A stretch of DNA of 64,000 nt from assembly GCF_002115825.1 (NCBI RefSeq), contig NZ_JFJZ01000020.1, forward strand, positions 22,715 through 86,714. Direction: 5' to 3'. This document shows, piece by piece, positions 8,892 to 18,153 of this stretch. The translations under genes and the position numbers were made by a program. The stretch comes from Thalassospira sp. MCCC 1A01428 (lineage in GTDB: Bacteria > Pseudomonadota > Alphaproteobacteria > Rhodospirillales > Thalassospiraceae). Under the pieces are notes generated by a model. It worked only from the letters and a program-made list of their open reading frames with translations. It had not been told where the DNA came from and searched no databases. How positions within the stretch are numbered: the first letter of the stretch is position 1; every line of letters begins with the position of its first letter.

Positions 8892-9578
8892 TTAAATTCC
8901 AAGGTGATTTTTCTTTATTTCCGGGGCATTTGCAAATTGTTCAGAAGAACCATTCCAAACTATTTGCCCTTTTTCCAATACATAATGCCGGTCACATACC
9001 GCCATTAATGCATCAAGATTGCCATCAATGATCAAAACTGTCTGGGCCAAATCGCGCAATTTACGAATGCAAGCCCAGATATCGGTCCGGATCACCGGTG
9101 CCAGCCCTTCGCTCGCCTCATCGAAAATCAGTAAATCAGGGTTGGTTAACAATGCGCGGCCAATTGCCAGCATTTGTTGCTCCCCGCCTGATAACTGATT
9201 GCCCATATTATTTTGTCGTTCGGCCAACCTTGGAAAAAGGTCGTAAATTTTTTCCAAATTCCATCCCTGCCCCCGGGCTGTTGCCACCAGATTTTCGCGC
9301 ACCGACAAGTTCGGAAAAATCTGTCGTCCTTCAGGCACCAAACCAATACCGGCACGGGCAATGCGAAAGGATTTATGGCGTGAAATTTCCTGCCCCTTAA
9401 ACCGGATGGATCCTGCTTTGGCCGGGGTTAACCCCATTATGGATCGAACCGTGGTGGTTTTCCCCATACCATTACGCCCCAAAAGGCTAACAATCTGGCC
9501 TTTTTCTACTTGCATATTTACGCCAAACAAAACCTGGCTGCCGCCATAACCGGTTTCAACGTTTTGCAGTTCCAGCAT
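8892..9578 (-). CDS. livF: Branched-chain amino acid-type ABC transporter ATPase (LivF)
   Basis: 228-residue ATPase with Walker A GRNGMGKTTT, signature LSGGEQQM and Walker B LLIFDEASEGLAP, the last being the usual LivF form. It pairs with LivG to power uptake through the LivH/LivM channel. Its ATG overlaps the livG stop (TGATG), so translation is coupled. The SDR-like substrate spectrum of this family is broad (amino acids, amides, urea, aromatic acids), so the liv name gives the type and not the substrate. Confidence 0.9.
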   Translation of the reverse strand: MLELQNVETGYGGSQVLFGVNMQVEKGQIVSLLGRNGMGKTTTVRSIMGLTPAKAGSIRFKGQEISRHKSFRIARAGIGLVPEGRQIFPNLSVRENLVATARGQGWNLEKIYDLFPRLAERQNNMGNQLSGGEQQMLAIGRALLTNPDLLIFDEASEGLAPVIRTDIWACIRKLRDLAQTVLIIDGNLDALMAVCDRHYVLEKGQIVWNGSSEQFANAPEIKKNHLGI

Positions 9579-10339
9579 CAGTATCCCTCCGCCAGATAGG
9601 CTTTTTGAACGTCTTCGTTTTCGCGAATCTGATCAACACTGCCCGATGCAATCATGGCCCCGTTAACCAATACCGAAATCACATCGGCCAACCGAAAAAC
9701 AATATTCATATCGTGTTCGACCAGCAAAATGGCGAAATCCGGTTTCAGCCTTTCCAGAAGCTCCGCCAACTGGTTGCTTTCCGTCGGGCCCATACCCGCC
9801 ATAGGTTCGTCCAGCAACAAAACCTTTGGGTCCAAAGCTAGCGCCATGGCAATTTCCAACTGGCGTTTTTGCCCGTGCGCCAGATCGGCGGCACGTCGGC
9901 TGGCAAAACCGGCCAGACCAACCTGGTCAAGCAATGCTGCTGTGCGTTTATTGATTTGCACATCGCGCGTAACCGCACGCCAGAAGGAAAAATGATGCCG
10001 GGTGCGCGATTGAACGGCCACAGCAACATTTTCTGCCACGGTAAAATCATCAAATATCGCGGTAATTTGAAAAGACCGGGCCACCCCCATTCGGGCGCGT
10101 TTGGGCATGGAAAAACGGGTAATATCCTGTCCGTCAAACCAAACCTGCCCGCCATCAGGGCGTAATTCGCCCGATAATTGCGACAGGGCCGTCGTTTTGC
10201 CAGCCCCGTTCGGACCAATCAGGGCATGGATTTTACCAACTTCAAGCTGGATCGATAAATCATCTGTGGCACGCAACCCGCCATAACTTTTATAAAGGTT
10301 GCGTGCTTCAAACACCGGGCGATCTTGTGCATTATCCAT
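9578..10339 (-). CDS. livG: Branched-chain amino acid-type ABC transporter ATPase (LivG)
   Basis: 253-residue ATPase with Walker A GPNGAGKTTA, signature motif in the DLAHGQKRQLEIAMALA segment and Walker B VLLLDEPMAGMG. The ending (DVQKAYLAEGY) is typical of LivG. I placed the start at ATG 10339, five bases after AGGGGG; a GTG at 10345 would overlap that ribosome-binding site. It overlaps the livM stop by 8 bp. Confidence 0.9.
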   Translation of the reverse strand: MDNAQDRPVFEARNLYKSYGGLRATDDLSIQLEVGKIHALIGPNGAGKTTALSQLSGELRPDGGQVWFDGQDITRFSMPKRARMGVARSFQITAIFDDFTVAENVAVAVQSRTRHHFSFWRAVTRDVQINKRTAALLDQVGLAGFASRRAADLAHGQKRQLEIAMALALDPKVLLLDEPMAGMGPTESNQLAELLERLKPDFAILLVEHDMNIVFRLADVISVLVNGAMIASGSVDQIRENEDVQKAYLAEGY

Positions 10340-11339
10340 GATCACCCCCTGACTTTACCGTTGCCTTGCCCGCGCCCGACAAAAAACCAACGATGCCCCC
10401 CCGGAAAAACACCACCACCAATATTAAAACCGGCCCCAAAATGACCTGCCAGTGTTCCGTAAAGGACACCAGGCTTTCTTCCATCAGGAACAATGCCAAG
10501 GCCCCGTAAATCGGCCCGACAAGGGTGCCCAGCCCGCCCAAAATAACAATCACCATCAACTCGCCCGACCGCGACCAGTGCAACAGCCCGGGACTGACAA
10601 ATTCGGAATGATTGGCAATCAAGGCCCCGGCCAGTCCGCCAATGGCGGCGGAAATGCAAAATGCGGTCAGCTTATAAAGCAGAGGATCATAACCAAGCGC
10701 ACGCATCCGGCGTTCATTTTGTTTACAGCCAATAATAACGCGGCCAAACCGCGACCCGACAAGGCGCGACAACAAAAACCACACTGCCAGCAAGATTGCG
10801 CAACACAGATAATAAAACGTATTGCGATCATACAGATCAAGGCCGGGAATAGCGTTTCGGTCCCACAAAGACAGCCCGTCTTCCCCACCATACTGAGACA
10901 GGGAGACAAAGAAAAAATAAAACAGCTGGGCAAAGGCCAGCGTGATCATGATGAAATAAACGCCCGATGTCCGCAGACTGATCAGGCCAATAATCAGCCC
11001 GAAAAACGCCGCCACCAGCATTGCCAACGGCCAAACAACAAAAGCATCATTACTGCCCGTCCAGCCAAAGATAAAATCGCTGCCATCAAAGGCGTGGGTG
11101 CCTAAAATACCCGCTGTATAGGCGCCGATGCCAAAAAAGGCTGCATGCCCAAAGCTGACCATCCCACCAAAACCAATGATCAGATCCAGCCCCACAGCCG
11201 CCACCGCATAAATAACCGCACGGTTAAACATCGTTATTAAAAACGAATTATCAAACGCATGTGCCACCGGTGGCACCAGTGCCAGCACCACAAAAATTGT
11301 GATCGTCGACCAGCTTTTACGGGAAATATTTTTAACCAT
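10332..11339 (-). CDS. livM: Branched-chain amino acid-type ABC transporter permease (LivM)
   Basis: 335-residue inner-membrane permease with about nine to ten hydrophobic segments. It shows the LivM features LDLIIGFGGMVSFGHAAFFG near residue 50 and the EAA-like loop around ALGYDPLLYKLTAF. It forms the translocation channel with LivH. Start ATG 11339 overlaps the livH stop by 8 bp (ATGGTTAA), and the stop overlaps livG, so livH-livM-livG-livF form one coupled unit. Confidence 0.9.
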   Translation of the reverse strand: MVKNISRKSWSTITIFVVLALVPPVAHAFDNSFLITMFNRAVIYAVAAVGLDLIIGFGGMVSFGHAAFFGIGAYTAGILGTHAFDGSDFIFGWTGSNDAFVVWPLAMLVAAFFGLIIGLISLRTSGVYFIMITLAFAQLFYFFFVSLSQYGGEDGLSLWDRNAIPGLDLYDRNTFYYLCCAILLAVWFLLSRLVGSRFGRVIIGCKQNERRMRALGYDPLLYKLTAFCISAAIGGLAGALIANHSEFVSPGLLHWSRSGELMVIVILGGLGTLVGPIYGALALFLMEESLVSFTEHWQVILGPVLILVVVFFRGGIVGFLSGAGKATVKSGGDHG

Positions 11340-12246
11340 GTGTCTGAAACAACCCCCGGGGACGGAAGGCCAGAACCACGGCCATTAAAATATAAATCAT
11401 CATTGATGCCAGGGATGCGCCCGCCCCGTCAGCCACCGAGGGTGGCAACCATAAACGCATCAGGTCAGGGATATAAACCCGGCCCAGGGTATCGGTAAGG
11501 CCAATCAACAGCGCACCGGCAACCGCCCCGCGAATGGAGCCAATGCCGCCAATCACAATCACCACAAAGGTCAGGATCAGGATATTTTCACCCATGCCGG
11601 ACTGAACCGCACTGAACGGGGCCGCCATAACCCCCGCCAACCCGGCCAGCGCTGCGCCAAAGCCAAACAGCAAAGTATAAAGCAGGGAAATATTAACCCC
11701 CAAGGCCCCAATCATTTCGCGGTTGGATGCCCCGGCCCGTATCCACATGCCAATACGGGTTTTCATCACCAGAAAATACAAAAAACCGGTTACCAGAATA
11801 CCGGTTGCAATAACGGCCAAACGGAAGGCCGGATACGGCGCACCTGGAATAAATTCAACCGTGCCCGATAAAAATGCCGGCGGGTCCATGGCAATGGGCT
11901 GACGTCCCCAAACGATGCTAACCATTTCATTAAAAAACAAAATAAGGCCAAAGGTAGCCAAAACCTGATCAAGATGGTCGCGGCGATATAGCCGGCGCAT
12001 GATGACAAATTCCATCACCATCCCGGTAATGGCAGCCGCACCAACCCCGGCCAGAAGGCCCAGAAAAAAGCCCGAACCATGCGCAATGGCCGTCGCGCCG
12101 ACATAGGCACCAACCATGAACAACGACCCGTGCGCCAGGTTGATCAGGTTCATGATCCCGAAAATCAGGGTCAGTCCTGATGCCATCAAAAGCAGGGTCA
12201 CGCCAAATTGCAGCCCGTTTAAAAGCTGTTCGAGAAACAAAAGCAT
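11332..12246 (-). CDS. livH: Branched-chain amino acid-type ABC transporter permease (LivH)
   Basis: 304-residue inner-membrane permease. The opening LLNGLQFGVTLLLMASGLTL and the following IFGIMNLINLAHGSLFMVGAY are diagnostic for LivH. The ATG at 12246 is preferred because the protein then starts at the family's usual first residues and a GGAA lies upstream; an in-frame upstream extension runs through the hairpin after the binding-protein gene. It is the second gene of the operon, after the periplasmic binding protein. Confidence 0.9.
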   Translation of the reverse strand: MLLFLEQLLNGLQFGVTLLLMASGLTLIFGIMNLINLAHGSLFMVGAYVGATAIAHGSGFFLGLLAGVGAAAITGMVMEFVIMRRLYRRDHLDQVLATFGLILFFNEMVSIVWGRQPIAMDPPAFLSGTVEFIPGAPYPAFRLAVIATGILVTGFLYFLVMKTRIGMWIRAGASNREMIGALGVNISLLYTLLFGFGAALAGLAGVMAAPFSAVQSGMGENILILTFVVIVIGGIGSIRGAVAGALLIGLTDTLGRVYIPDLMRLWLPPSVADGAGASLASMMIYILMAVVLAFRPRGLFQTHG

Positions 12247-12276
12247 TATTATTTTCCGGTGCAAGTGCGAAAACAC

Positions 12277-12301
12277 AATGGCCGATACGGGACCGGCCAT
12301 T
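12277..12301 (-). terminator. Hairpin between binding protein and permease genes (attenuator)
   Basis: AATGGCC (12277-12283) pairs with GGCCATT (12295-12301). On the minus strand it follows the binding-protein stop and is followed by TGTGTTTT. Such a partial terminator or RNA-stability hairpin would make the binding protein more abundant than the membrane parts. Confidence 0.55.
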
Positions 12302-12321
12302 GGTTAAATTGCGTGGGCAAA

Positions 12322-13512
12322 TTACATTTTGCACTCGGAGGCGTAGGCATCGACATGGTTTGAAAATACCTTGCCGACCAGTTTATTGGTAAAGCCACCA
12401 TCGGGATCGGCGACAACCTCGCGGACATAGAAATCCTGAATCGGATGATTGTTATTGCCAAATTTGAAATTCCCTCGAACCGAGGTAAAGTCGGCTTTTT
12501 TCAAAGCGGCACGGAAATCATCCTTTTTGGACATATCACCTTCCACAGCAGCAATGGCACTGCCAATCAGATTGGCGGCATCATATCCCTGAACCGAATA
12601 CAGGCTGGGTTTTGCACCGTATTTTGCGACATAACCGGCAACAAATTTCTTTGATGCCTCGTTATCCATATCGGGCGACCAATGGGATGTGTTTTTCATG
12701 CCCACCGCGGCCTCGCCAACGGCATCAACCAAATGTTCATCGGCTGAAAAAGCCGGGCCAAACAACGGAATTTCGTCTTTCAAGCCAGCCTGGGCATATT
12801 GTTTAATAAAATTAATGCCCATGCCACCGGGATAGAAGAAAAATACTGCGTCGGGCTTTGCGGCACGCAGGGATGCAATTTCAGCGGCATAGTCTGTTTG
12901 ACCAAGTTTGGTGTAAACTTCGTCGGCGATATCGCCTTTGTAATACCGCTTGAAGCCTGCCAGGGCGTCTTTACCCGCCGGGTAATTCGGGGCGAGCAGA
13001 TAAACTTTCTTAAAGCCCTGATCCTGCACATACTGGCCCATGGCTTCGTGAATATTGTCGTTCTGATAGGCGGCATTAAAATAATTGGCATCACATTTCG
13101 CACCCGCCAGCACACTGGGGCCGGCATTGGTGGAAATATAAATCATGCCATCGCGTACCACCTTGGGCACCACGGCCATCGCGACATTGGAAAAGATAAT
13201 GCCGGTCATAAGATCAACATGTTCGCTTTCCATCATGCGGGTCGCAATTTGACGCGCACTTTCGGGTTTCAAACCATCATCCTCGACGATCAAATCAATG
13301 TCCGAGCCGCCAAGTTTGCCATCATGTTCGGAAATTGCCAGTTCAAATCCCTTGCGCATATCATCACCCAAATAGCCTGCCCCAGTCGAAAGGGTGGTGA
13401 TCATGCCAATTTTAACGGGTTCGGCCGCCTGTGCGGAAATCCCCGCCACACAGGTGCCCATCATCAGTGTTGCCACCCCTAAAAGGGCTGCCTTTTTGCT
13501 TTTTGCCAACAT
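12322..13512 (-). CDS. ABC transporter periplasmic binding protein (LivK type)
   Basis: 396-residue receptor of the Peripla_BP_6 group. It has a Sec signal peptide (KSKK, hydrophobic core, cleavage after about residue 29, ...ISAQA) followed by EPVKIGMITTLSTGAGYLGDD, the normal beginning of the mature fold. It delivers ligand to LivHM in the inner membrane. Start is ATG 13512 behind AGGGAG; an in-frame upstream ATG would add a non-signal leader. It is the first gene of the operon and is followed by a hairpin. The ligand is unknown; the hydrolase at the operon end hints at an amide or ester. Confidence 0.88.
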   Translation of the reverse strand: MLAKSKKAALLGVATLMMGTCVAGISAQAAEPVKIGMITTLSTGAGYLGDDMRKGFELAISEHDGKLGGSDIDLIVEDDGLKPESARQIATRMMESEHVDLMTGIIFSNVAMAVVPKVVRDGMIYISTNAGPSVLAGAKCDANYFNAAYQNDNIHEAMGQYVQDQGFKKVYLLAPNYPAGKDALAGFKRYYKGDIADEVYTKLGQTDYAAEIASLRAAKPDAVFFFYPGGMGINFIKQYAQAGLKDEIPLFGPAFSADEHLVDAVGEAAVGMKNTSHWSPDMDNEASKKFVAGYVAKYGAKPSLYSVQGYDAANLIGSAIAAVEGDMSKKDDFRAALKKADFTSVRGNFKFGNNNHPIQDFYVREVVADPDGGFTNKLVGKVFSNHVDAYASECKM

Positions 13513-13643
13513 CTTACAGTCTCCCTGAAGCCTGATTTTGAAGAGTTTGTTTTGATTTGTTTTTGTTGCCTTTCTATTCATCCCCAATTCGCGCGCCGTT
13601 GCAATAACCAGTTTGTTTAAGCTTAAAGTTTTTTTATTTCTTC

Positions 13644-13659
13644 TACGTATAAATACGTA
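13644..13659. promoter_or_regulatory. Perfect 7-bp-arm palindrome in divergent promoter region
   Basis: TACGTAT (13644-13650) and ATACGTA (13653-13659) are exact inverse copies two bases apart, in the AT-rich gap between the liv operon (minus) and the small gene at 13749 (plus). It could be an operator for either side. No regulator gene adjoins it. Confidence 0.4.
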
Positions 13660-13748
13660 CTTTTTGCCCATATTCCTGTCATCAGCACTGGAAAAATGGC
13701 ACAGTGCGCCGCTGAAAAATGTAATACTGCCAAGAACAGGGACCCATT

Positions 13749-14237
13749 ATGACAGCCGATCAAACCTGCCCGTTCCCCACCAAGGATGCCGACCGCAATG
13801 CCATTTGGGACATGCTTGTCCCGCGCGATATCACCGCCTTTGTGCTGGCAGACTGGTCACTGGTGGAAAATGATTTTGCAGCCAACGGCTTTTACGGGAT
13901 TGATGCCCACACATCAGCCAATCCTGATGACTGGACGCTGGCCTTTCCCGACTTGTTAGCCTATCGAGAAACATGGCTTTCCCAAGCGCATGCCAGCCAA
14001 AACACCGACTACGCCGAACCGTTATTTGATGCCGTTTTTGCCGCCACAAAACTGGAACAGATTGAAATTAACGGCGACCGTGCCCTTGCCCGCAAACATT
14101 TTAACGGCAGCATTAAAAAATCCGACGGCAGCGAAGACCGCCTTTTGTGGAAAACGCATTATTATTGCCAAAAAGGTGCCGATGGAAAATGGCGCATCAC
14201 CGGATTCATCGGCTATTTACCCAATAACGACGTCTAA
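13749..14237 (+). CDS. Uncharacterised protein, possibly SnoaL/NTF2-like
   Basis: 162-residue soluble protein that I do not recognise firmly. The N-terminal helix-rich part (DRNAIWDMLVPRDITAFVLADW) followed by a strand-rich C-terminal half ending KWRITGFIGYLPN is the pattern of NTF2-like/SnoaL cone folds, where a WxI-type ending strand is common. No catalytic residues can be assigned. It is a single-gene unit: divergent from the liv operon and ended by a strong terminator 9 bp after the stop. Confidence 0.6.
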   Translation: MTADQTCPFPTKDADRNAIWDMLVPRDITAFVLADWSLVENDFAANGFYGIDAHTSANPDDWTLAFPDLLAYRETWLSQAHASQNTDYAEPLFDAVFAATKLEQIEINGDRALARKHFNGSIKKSDGSEDRLLWKTHYYCQKGADGKWRITGFIGYLPNNDV

Positions 14238-14245
14238 TACGGCAA

Positions 14246-14281
14246 AACGGCATTCCCGATAAAACAGGAATGCCGTTTTTT
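14246..14281 (+). terminator. Intrinsic terminator
   Basis: AACGGCATTCC (14246-14256) pairs with GGAATGCCGTT (14267-14277) and runs into a T-tract to 14281. It ends the gene at 13749 and, read the other way, also lies just after the minus-strand aldolase-like gene. Confidence 0.85.
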
Positions 14282-14310
14282 GTGTTCCAACCCTGCAACG
14301 ACGTGCAGAT

Positions 14311-15375
14311 TTAAACCATTTTGCCCCGTGCGGCGACAAAGGCAGGGTTTTCGAAAATACCGTTTCGGCACAGTTGCACATAATCGAACATGTTGCTGAC
14401 CACACACACATGATTGGGAATAATCTGTATCCGTTGACCAATTTTGAAAGGCTGACTTTCCGGATCAAATGTCAAAATGCCGTGTTCTTCGCTCAGCGAC
14501 TTTACCGTCACGTCACCATGACCAACAACATGGCCAAAATGCTCCAACCCGAACAAATCGGATGTTAAAGCCTTTGACCCGGCATCAATAATTGCCCTGC
14601 CCGGTGCCGGTAACGACACGATTTCGCTCAGCACACGCAAGGCACAATCTTCTTCCAGACAACCGCCGCGCGCCATTACCGATTTGTCGTTATAAATATA
14701 GGTTCCGATGCGATATTCGGTCACGACCGGGGCTTCATGCGCCTGCCACATATCGGGCGTGCCGCCCGAACTGCGCACCGGGCATTCCAGCCCGGATTTT
14801 GCGCATTCATCCATCGCATCCCGAAAAAATTTCTCTACCTTTGCCATACCGCCATTAGGCGGATACGTCATCAAGCCAATAAACTTCAAACCCGCGAGGT
14901 TATCGACAATGCGGGCCAGACTGGCGGCGTCCGCAGGGGATTGGACCCCACAACGACCAGCACCGGTATCGCATTCCACCAGCACTTCCAGCGGTTGTTC
15001 GCGACCTGAAAATGCATCTGACAGGCCTTGCGCCACTGTTTCGCTATCAACAACCACGCGCAGCAAATCAATGCGATCCGCCAGAGCGCGCAACCGGGCG
15101 AGTTTACGGGCCCCAAGAATATTATAGGTAATCAGAATATCGCCGATACCCGCATCTGCCATAACCTCGGCCTCGCCGATTTTCTGACAGGTAATGCCCT
15201 TGGCCCCGACCGCAATTTGCTGCAAGGCAAAGTCGGGGATTTTGTGGGTTTTAATATGCGGACGCAAGGCAATGCCATGTTCGTCGCAATATTCCTGAAA
15301 CGTACGAAGATTGCGTTCGACGCAATCAAGATCGACGATGGCACAGGGTGTGTCGAGTTCGGCAAATTCGGTCAT
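14311..15375 (-). CDS. PLP-dependent D-threonine aldolase / D-serine dehydratase-like enzyme
   Basis: 354-residue fold-type III PLP enzyme (alanine-racemase N-terminal domain plus a DSD1-like C-terminal domain). The PLP lysine is in RPHIKTHK (Lys42). The C-terminal PNHVC segment near residue 318 has the His-x-Cys pattern that binds the divalent metal in D-serine dehydratases and matches His-x-Asp of D-threonine aldolase. It should cleave or dehydrate a D-beta-hydroxy amino acid. The same-strand M81 gene begins just upstream and the TRAP genes precede that, so it is probably the last enzyme of one uptake-and-degradation operon. D-threonine aldolase, D-serine dehydratase or a relative are all possible. 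Confidence 0.8.
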   Translation of the reverse strand: MTEFAELDTPCAIVDLDCVERNLRTFQEYCDEHGIALRPHIKTHKIPDFALQQIAVGAKGITCQKIGEAEVMADAGIGDILITYNILGARKLARLRALADRIDLLRVVVDSETVAQGLSDAFSGREQPLEVLVECDTGAGRCGVQSPADAASLARIVDNLAGLKFIGLMTYPPNGGMAKVEKFFRDAMDECAKSGLECPVRSSGGTPDMWQAHEAPVVTEYRIGTYIYNDKSVMARGGCLEEDCALRVLSEIVSLPAPGRAIIDAGSKALTSDLFGLEHFGHVVGHGDVTVKSLSEEHGILTFDPESQPFKIGQRIQIIPNHVCVVSNMFDYVQLCRNGIFENPAFVAARGKMV

Positions 15376-15391
15376 TCTTTACTCGATTTCA

Positions 15392-16858
15392 TCATGATGC
15401 TGTTGCAAACGGATCATCTACAATCGGCCAGACTTGACGCGTCAAATGTTTATACCCGTTTGTTTTCGGGTCTGACGGATACGGCCCGTGAACATTTACA
15501 TAGATAATCTCGCCCGCGATTTTGGCAAATGCATCGTAGAAGTGATTGGTGGATTTGATAAACAGATAATTCTTTGCTTTAGGGTCAACGCCCATATTGG
15601 CAAAAAGATCCGGGTCAAAACTTTGCGCCCGGTTGCTGTTTAAAATCACCTCTCCACCATCTGGCAATTCAATCAACGCGCAATCGCCCAATGGCACAAT
15701 GCTGTCGCCAAAACTTTGCCAGGAATTGCGCTGCAATTTTTTCACCCGAACAACGGCATCAACCGGGGCGCCCCCGGTCGAGGAGGTTTTACCGCCAAAC
15801 CGCAACGGCAAGACACCGCCCTCACCTGCAGAAAAGCAGATCCGCACGGCCATCGGGTCCCATATCGTGCCAAAGGCATAGTTCTTCAGGCCACTATTCA
15901 TGACCCGGCCTAGCAACAACGTCGAATCACCCGGCACGCCCCCGCCAGGGTTATCCCACACATCGGCGATCACAACCGGCGTTGCGATAATGTCAGGCAA
16001 TTTTGCCATCGCCTGTTCCGGGGTAATAAAATCGGGCCGGGTGGTGCCACGAAAACCAAACAGCTCCATCCCCAGATCCTTGGCTGTCTGTGTTGCCAGA
16101 TCAGGTTTATTATCGGTAATGACGATAACATGAGACCCGATTTCGGGCACATCCCCTGCCATAAAACCATGAATGACCGAGATCGACAAAATGCCATTAT
16201 GACCTTCCATGGCTTTGATCCGGTCAACAAAAGACCGCATGGGTTCACGCGAGGTCGGCAGAACCTCGATCATTTTGCAATCAAACACGGCTTTGACCGG
16301 TTTGATTTCCCCGCGAATTGTCCGCAAAACCAGATCAACCGTTGCCGCACCGGCCTCGACAAAATCTGTGTGGGGAAATTCCTTAAACGCGACCAGGACA
16401 TCAGCGGCATTAAAGCGCCTGGCGCTTAAATGGCTGTGCGGATCAAAGCTGGCACCAATCACGACGTCAGGACCAACAATGTCCCGCACGGATTGTAACA
16501 AATCCCCTTCACAATCGAGGTAATCCTGCGCGACCATCGCCCCATGTAAACCAAGCACAACGCCATCTACCGGCATGGCGGCTTTTAGCTGTGCCAGCAC
16601 TTCGTCGCGCAGATATTCATAGGTATCACGGTTCACGATCCCGCCTGGTTCGGCCCAGGTTGCTGTACCTTCAATCAGGTCCCATCCTTCGGCCTTTGCA
16701 CGTGCGCGCGCAACGGTAAACACCGCACTGCACAATGTAGGCGTTTCGGGGTGGTCCCCCGGGCCTGCATAAAAACTTTCGCGGAAATCGGAAATATCGG
16801 TGCGCAGGGGTGAAAACGTGTTGGTTTCAGTCGCGATGGAAGCGCAAAAAATTCGCAT
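15392..16858 (-). CDS. M81-family metallopeptidase (MlrC-like)
   Basis: 488-residue protein of the MlrC/M81 family (DUF1485 N-terminal and MlrC C-terminal domains), first known from microcystin breakdown but widespread in bacteria without it. Visible marks are the opening RIFCASIATETNTFSP, the metal-ligand region GASFDPHSHLSARRF and FKEFPHTDFVEAG, and the C-terminal DNPGGGVPGDST segment. It probably hydrolyses a small peptide or amide. Start is ATG 16858 with AAGGA upstream. It lies 16 bp from the aldolase-like gene, with TRAP genes upstream, so it may act on an imported D-amino-acid-containing compound. Confidence 0.85.
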   Translation of the reverse strand: MRIFCASIATETNTFSPLRTDISDFRESFYAGPGDHPETPTLCSAVFTVARARAKAEGWDLIEGTATWAEPGGIVNRDTYEYLRDEVLAQLKAAMPVDGVVLGLHGAMVAQDYLDCEGDLLQSVRDIVGPDVVIGASFDPHSHLSARRFNAADVLVAFKEFPHTDFVEAGAATVDLVLRTIRGEIKPVKAVFDCKMIEVLPTSREPMRSFVDRIKAMEGHNGILSISVIHGFMAGDVPEIGSHVIVITDNKPDLATQTAKDLGMELFGFRGTTRPDFITPEQAMAKLPDIIATPVVIADVWDNPGGGVPGDSTLLLGRVMNSGLKNYAFGTIWDPMAVRICFSAGEGGVLPLRFGGKTSSTGGAPVDAVVRVKKLQRNSWQSFGDSIVPLGDCALIELPDGGEVILNSNRAQSFDPDLFANMGVDPKAKNYLFIKSTNHFYDAFAKIAGEIIYVNVHGPYPSDPKTNGYKHLTRQVWPIVDDPFATAS

Positions 16859-16940
16859 ACCCGGGTCCTTCTTGGTCTTTGTTTTGGGTAAATGGATCAA
16901 GGAAATAGAATAAAAATAATCAGACAGTTCATAAAAGGGT

Positions 16941-16976
16941 GGCGGGAGGGAACCGGGAGGAAGCCCCCTCCCCGCC
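16941..16976 (-). terminator. GC-rich hairpin between dctP and the M81 gene
   Basis: GGCGGGAGGG (16941-16950) can pair with the CCCTCCCCGCC stretch ending at 16976. On the minus strand it follows the dctP stop and is followed by ACCCTTTT. It may partly terminate after dctP or stabilise its mRNA. Confidence 0.4.
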
Positions 16977-16985
16977 AGACAGAAA

Positions 16986-18044
16986 TTAATCTGTCAGATA
17001 TTGTTTTTCGTTGGCTTTCTTGACTTCAGTCTTAAACAGGTCAAGCAATTTAACACCATCTTCGCCAAGGGTTTCCTTGACGTGTTTTTCCATCACCGGC
17101 TGGGTAACTTCCTTGAACTGTTCGCGCTCTTCCGGGGTCAGGGCATCGATTTCCATTTTGCCCATCAGACCTTTAAGACCACGATCAGATGCTTCGATCA
17201 CGCGCGATACGCCACGGCTGGCAACAACACAGGATTGTGCAGCATAACGGATAATGCGCTGCTGATCTTTGGTCAGATCATCCCAGAATGCTTTGGACAG
17301 CATCATGGTGTAGGGCGAGAACAAATGGTTGGTCAGGGTCAGGTATTTCTGTACTTCGTTAAACTTCGCGAAGGTAACAGTCGGAACCGGGTTCATCTGA
17401 CCATCAATCACGCCGGTCTGAAGGCCGGCATACACTTCGCCCCATGCCATCGGGTAGGCTTCAGCACCCAGTGCCTGCATGATTTTCTGATGTGACGGCA
17501 GGGCCATGGTACGAATACGAACGCCCTTGAAATCTTCCAGGTTTTTGATCGGGTGCTGCGAATTGGTCACAGCAAAGAACCCGCCAGTATCTGGGAAACC
17601 CAAAACTTCCACATCACCCAGGGTGGCTTCGATGTCTTTGGCCAAAGCCACACCAAACGGCCCGTCATAGACGTCATAGGTGGCAGCGTTGCTATCAAAT
17701 GCAAATGGCAGGTTCAAAACGTCAATGCGCGGGTAATAAGATGCGATGGCGCCGGTCGAGGTCAGCGTTGCCTGAATAAGGCCATCACGCACCATCTGGA
17801 CATGTTCGGCAGCCGAACCCAGCTGGTTGGACGGATAAACTTCAACCTTGATCGCACCATTGGTGTCGGCTTCGACGATATTGGCGAAAACTGCGGTGCA
17901 GGCCTGGGCCGGGTTTTCAAACGGGTCCAGCTTATTGTCGTGGGCGAATTTCAAAATTTTGGCTTCGGCGTGGGCGGTGCCCATGGTGCCTGCCAGCAGT
18001 GCCGTCGCAGCCATAGCGGCCCCGAAACGTTTGAATGTGTTCAT
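16986..18044 (-). CDS. dctP: TRAP transporter solute-binding protein (DctP family)
   Basis: 352-residue periplasmic receptor. Signal peptide MNTFKRFGAAMAAT... is cleaved after about residue 26 (GTAHA). The family's conserved ligand-carboxylate Arg is in LEDFKGVRIRTMALPSHQ, followed by MAWGEVYAGLQTGVIDGQ. TRAP systems take up carboxylates, sugar acids or amino-acid-like compounds with a sodium gradient. Start ATG 18044 has AGGAG seven bases upstream; an upstream in-frame ATG would precede the signal peptide. It lies downstream of dctM in the same operon. Confidence 0.9.
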   Translation of the reverse strand: MNTFKRFGAAMAATALLAGTMGTAHAEAKILKFAHDNKLDPFENPAQACTAVFANIVEADTNGAIKVEVYPSNQLGSAAEHVQMVRDGLIQATLTSTGAIASYYPRIDVLNLPFAFDSNAATYDVYDGPFGVALAKDIEATLGDVEVLGFPDTGGFFAVTNSQHPIKNLEDFKGVRIRTMALPSHQKIMQALGAEAYPMAWGEVYAGLQTGVIDGQMNPVPTVTFAKFNEVQKYLTLTNHLFSPYTMMLSKAFWDDLTKDQQRIIRYAAQSCVVASRGVSRVIEASDRGLKGLMGKMEIDALTPEEREQFKEVTQPVMEKHVKETLGEDGVKLLDLFKTEVKKANEKQYLTD

Positions 18045-18085
18045 AACACCTCTCCTGATTGGATTGATTTTCATTGCGCCCCAAA

Positions 18086-18108
18086 ATCACCCTGTCCCCC
18101 AGGGTGAT
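18086..18108 (-). terminator. Intercistronic hairpin between dctM and dctP
   Basis: ATCACCCTG (18086-18094) and CAGGGTGAT (18100-18108) are exact inverse copies with a 5-base loop, in the gap between dctM and dctP. It probably sets dctP mRNA level by processing or stability and is not a full stop. Confidence 0.5.
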
Positions 18109-18153
18109 CCGCCCGGGGCCAGGGCGGAAAACCGTAACGTCGTTACATTGGGG

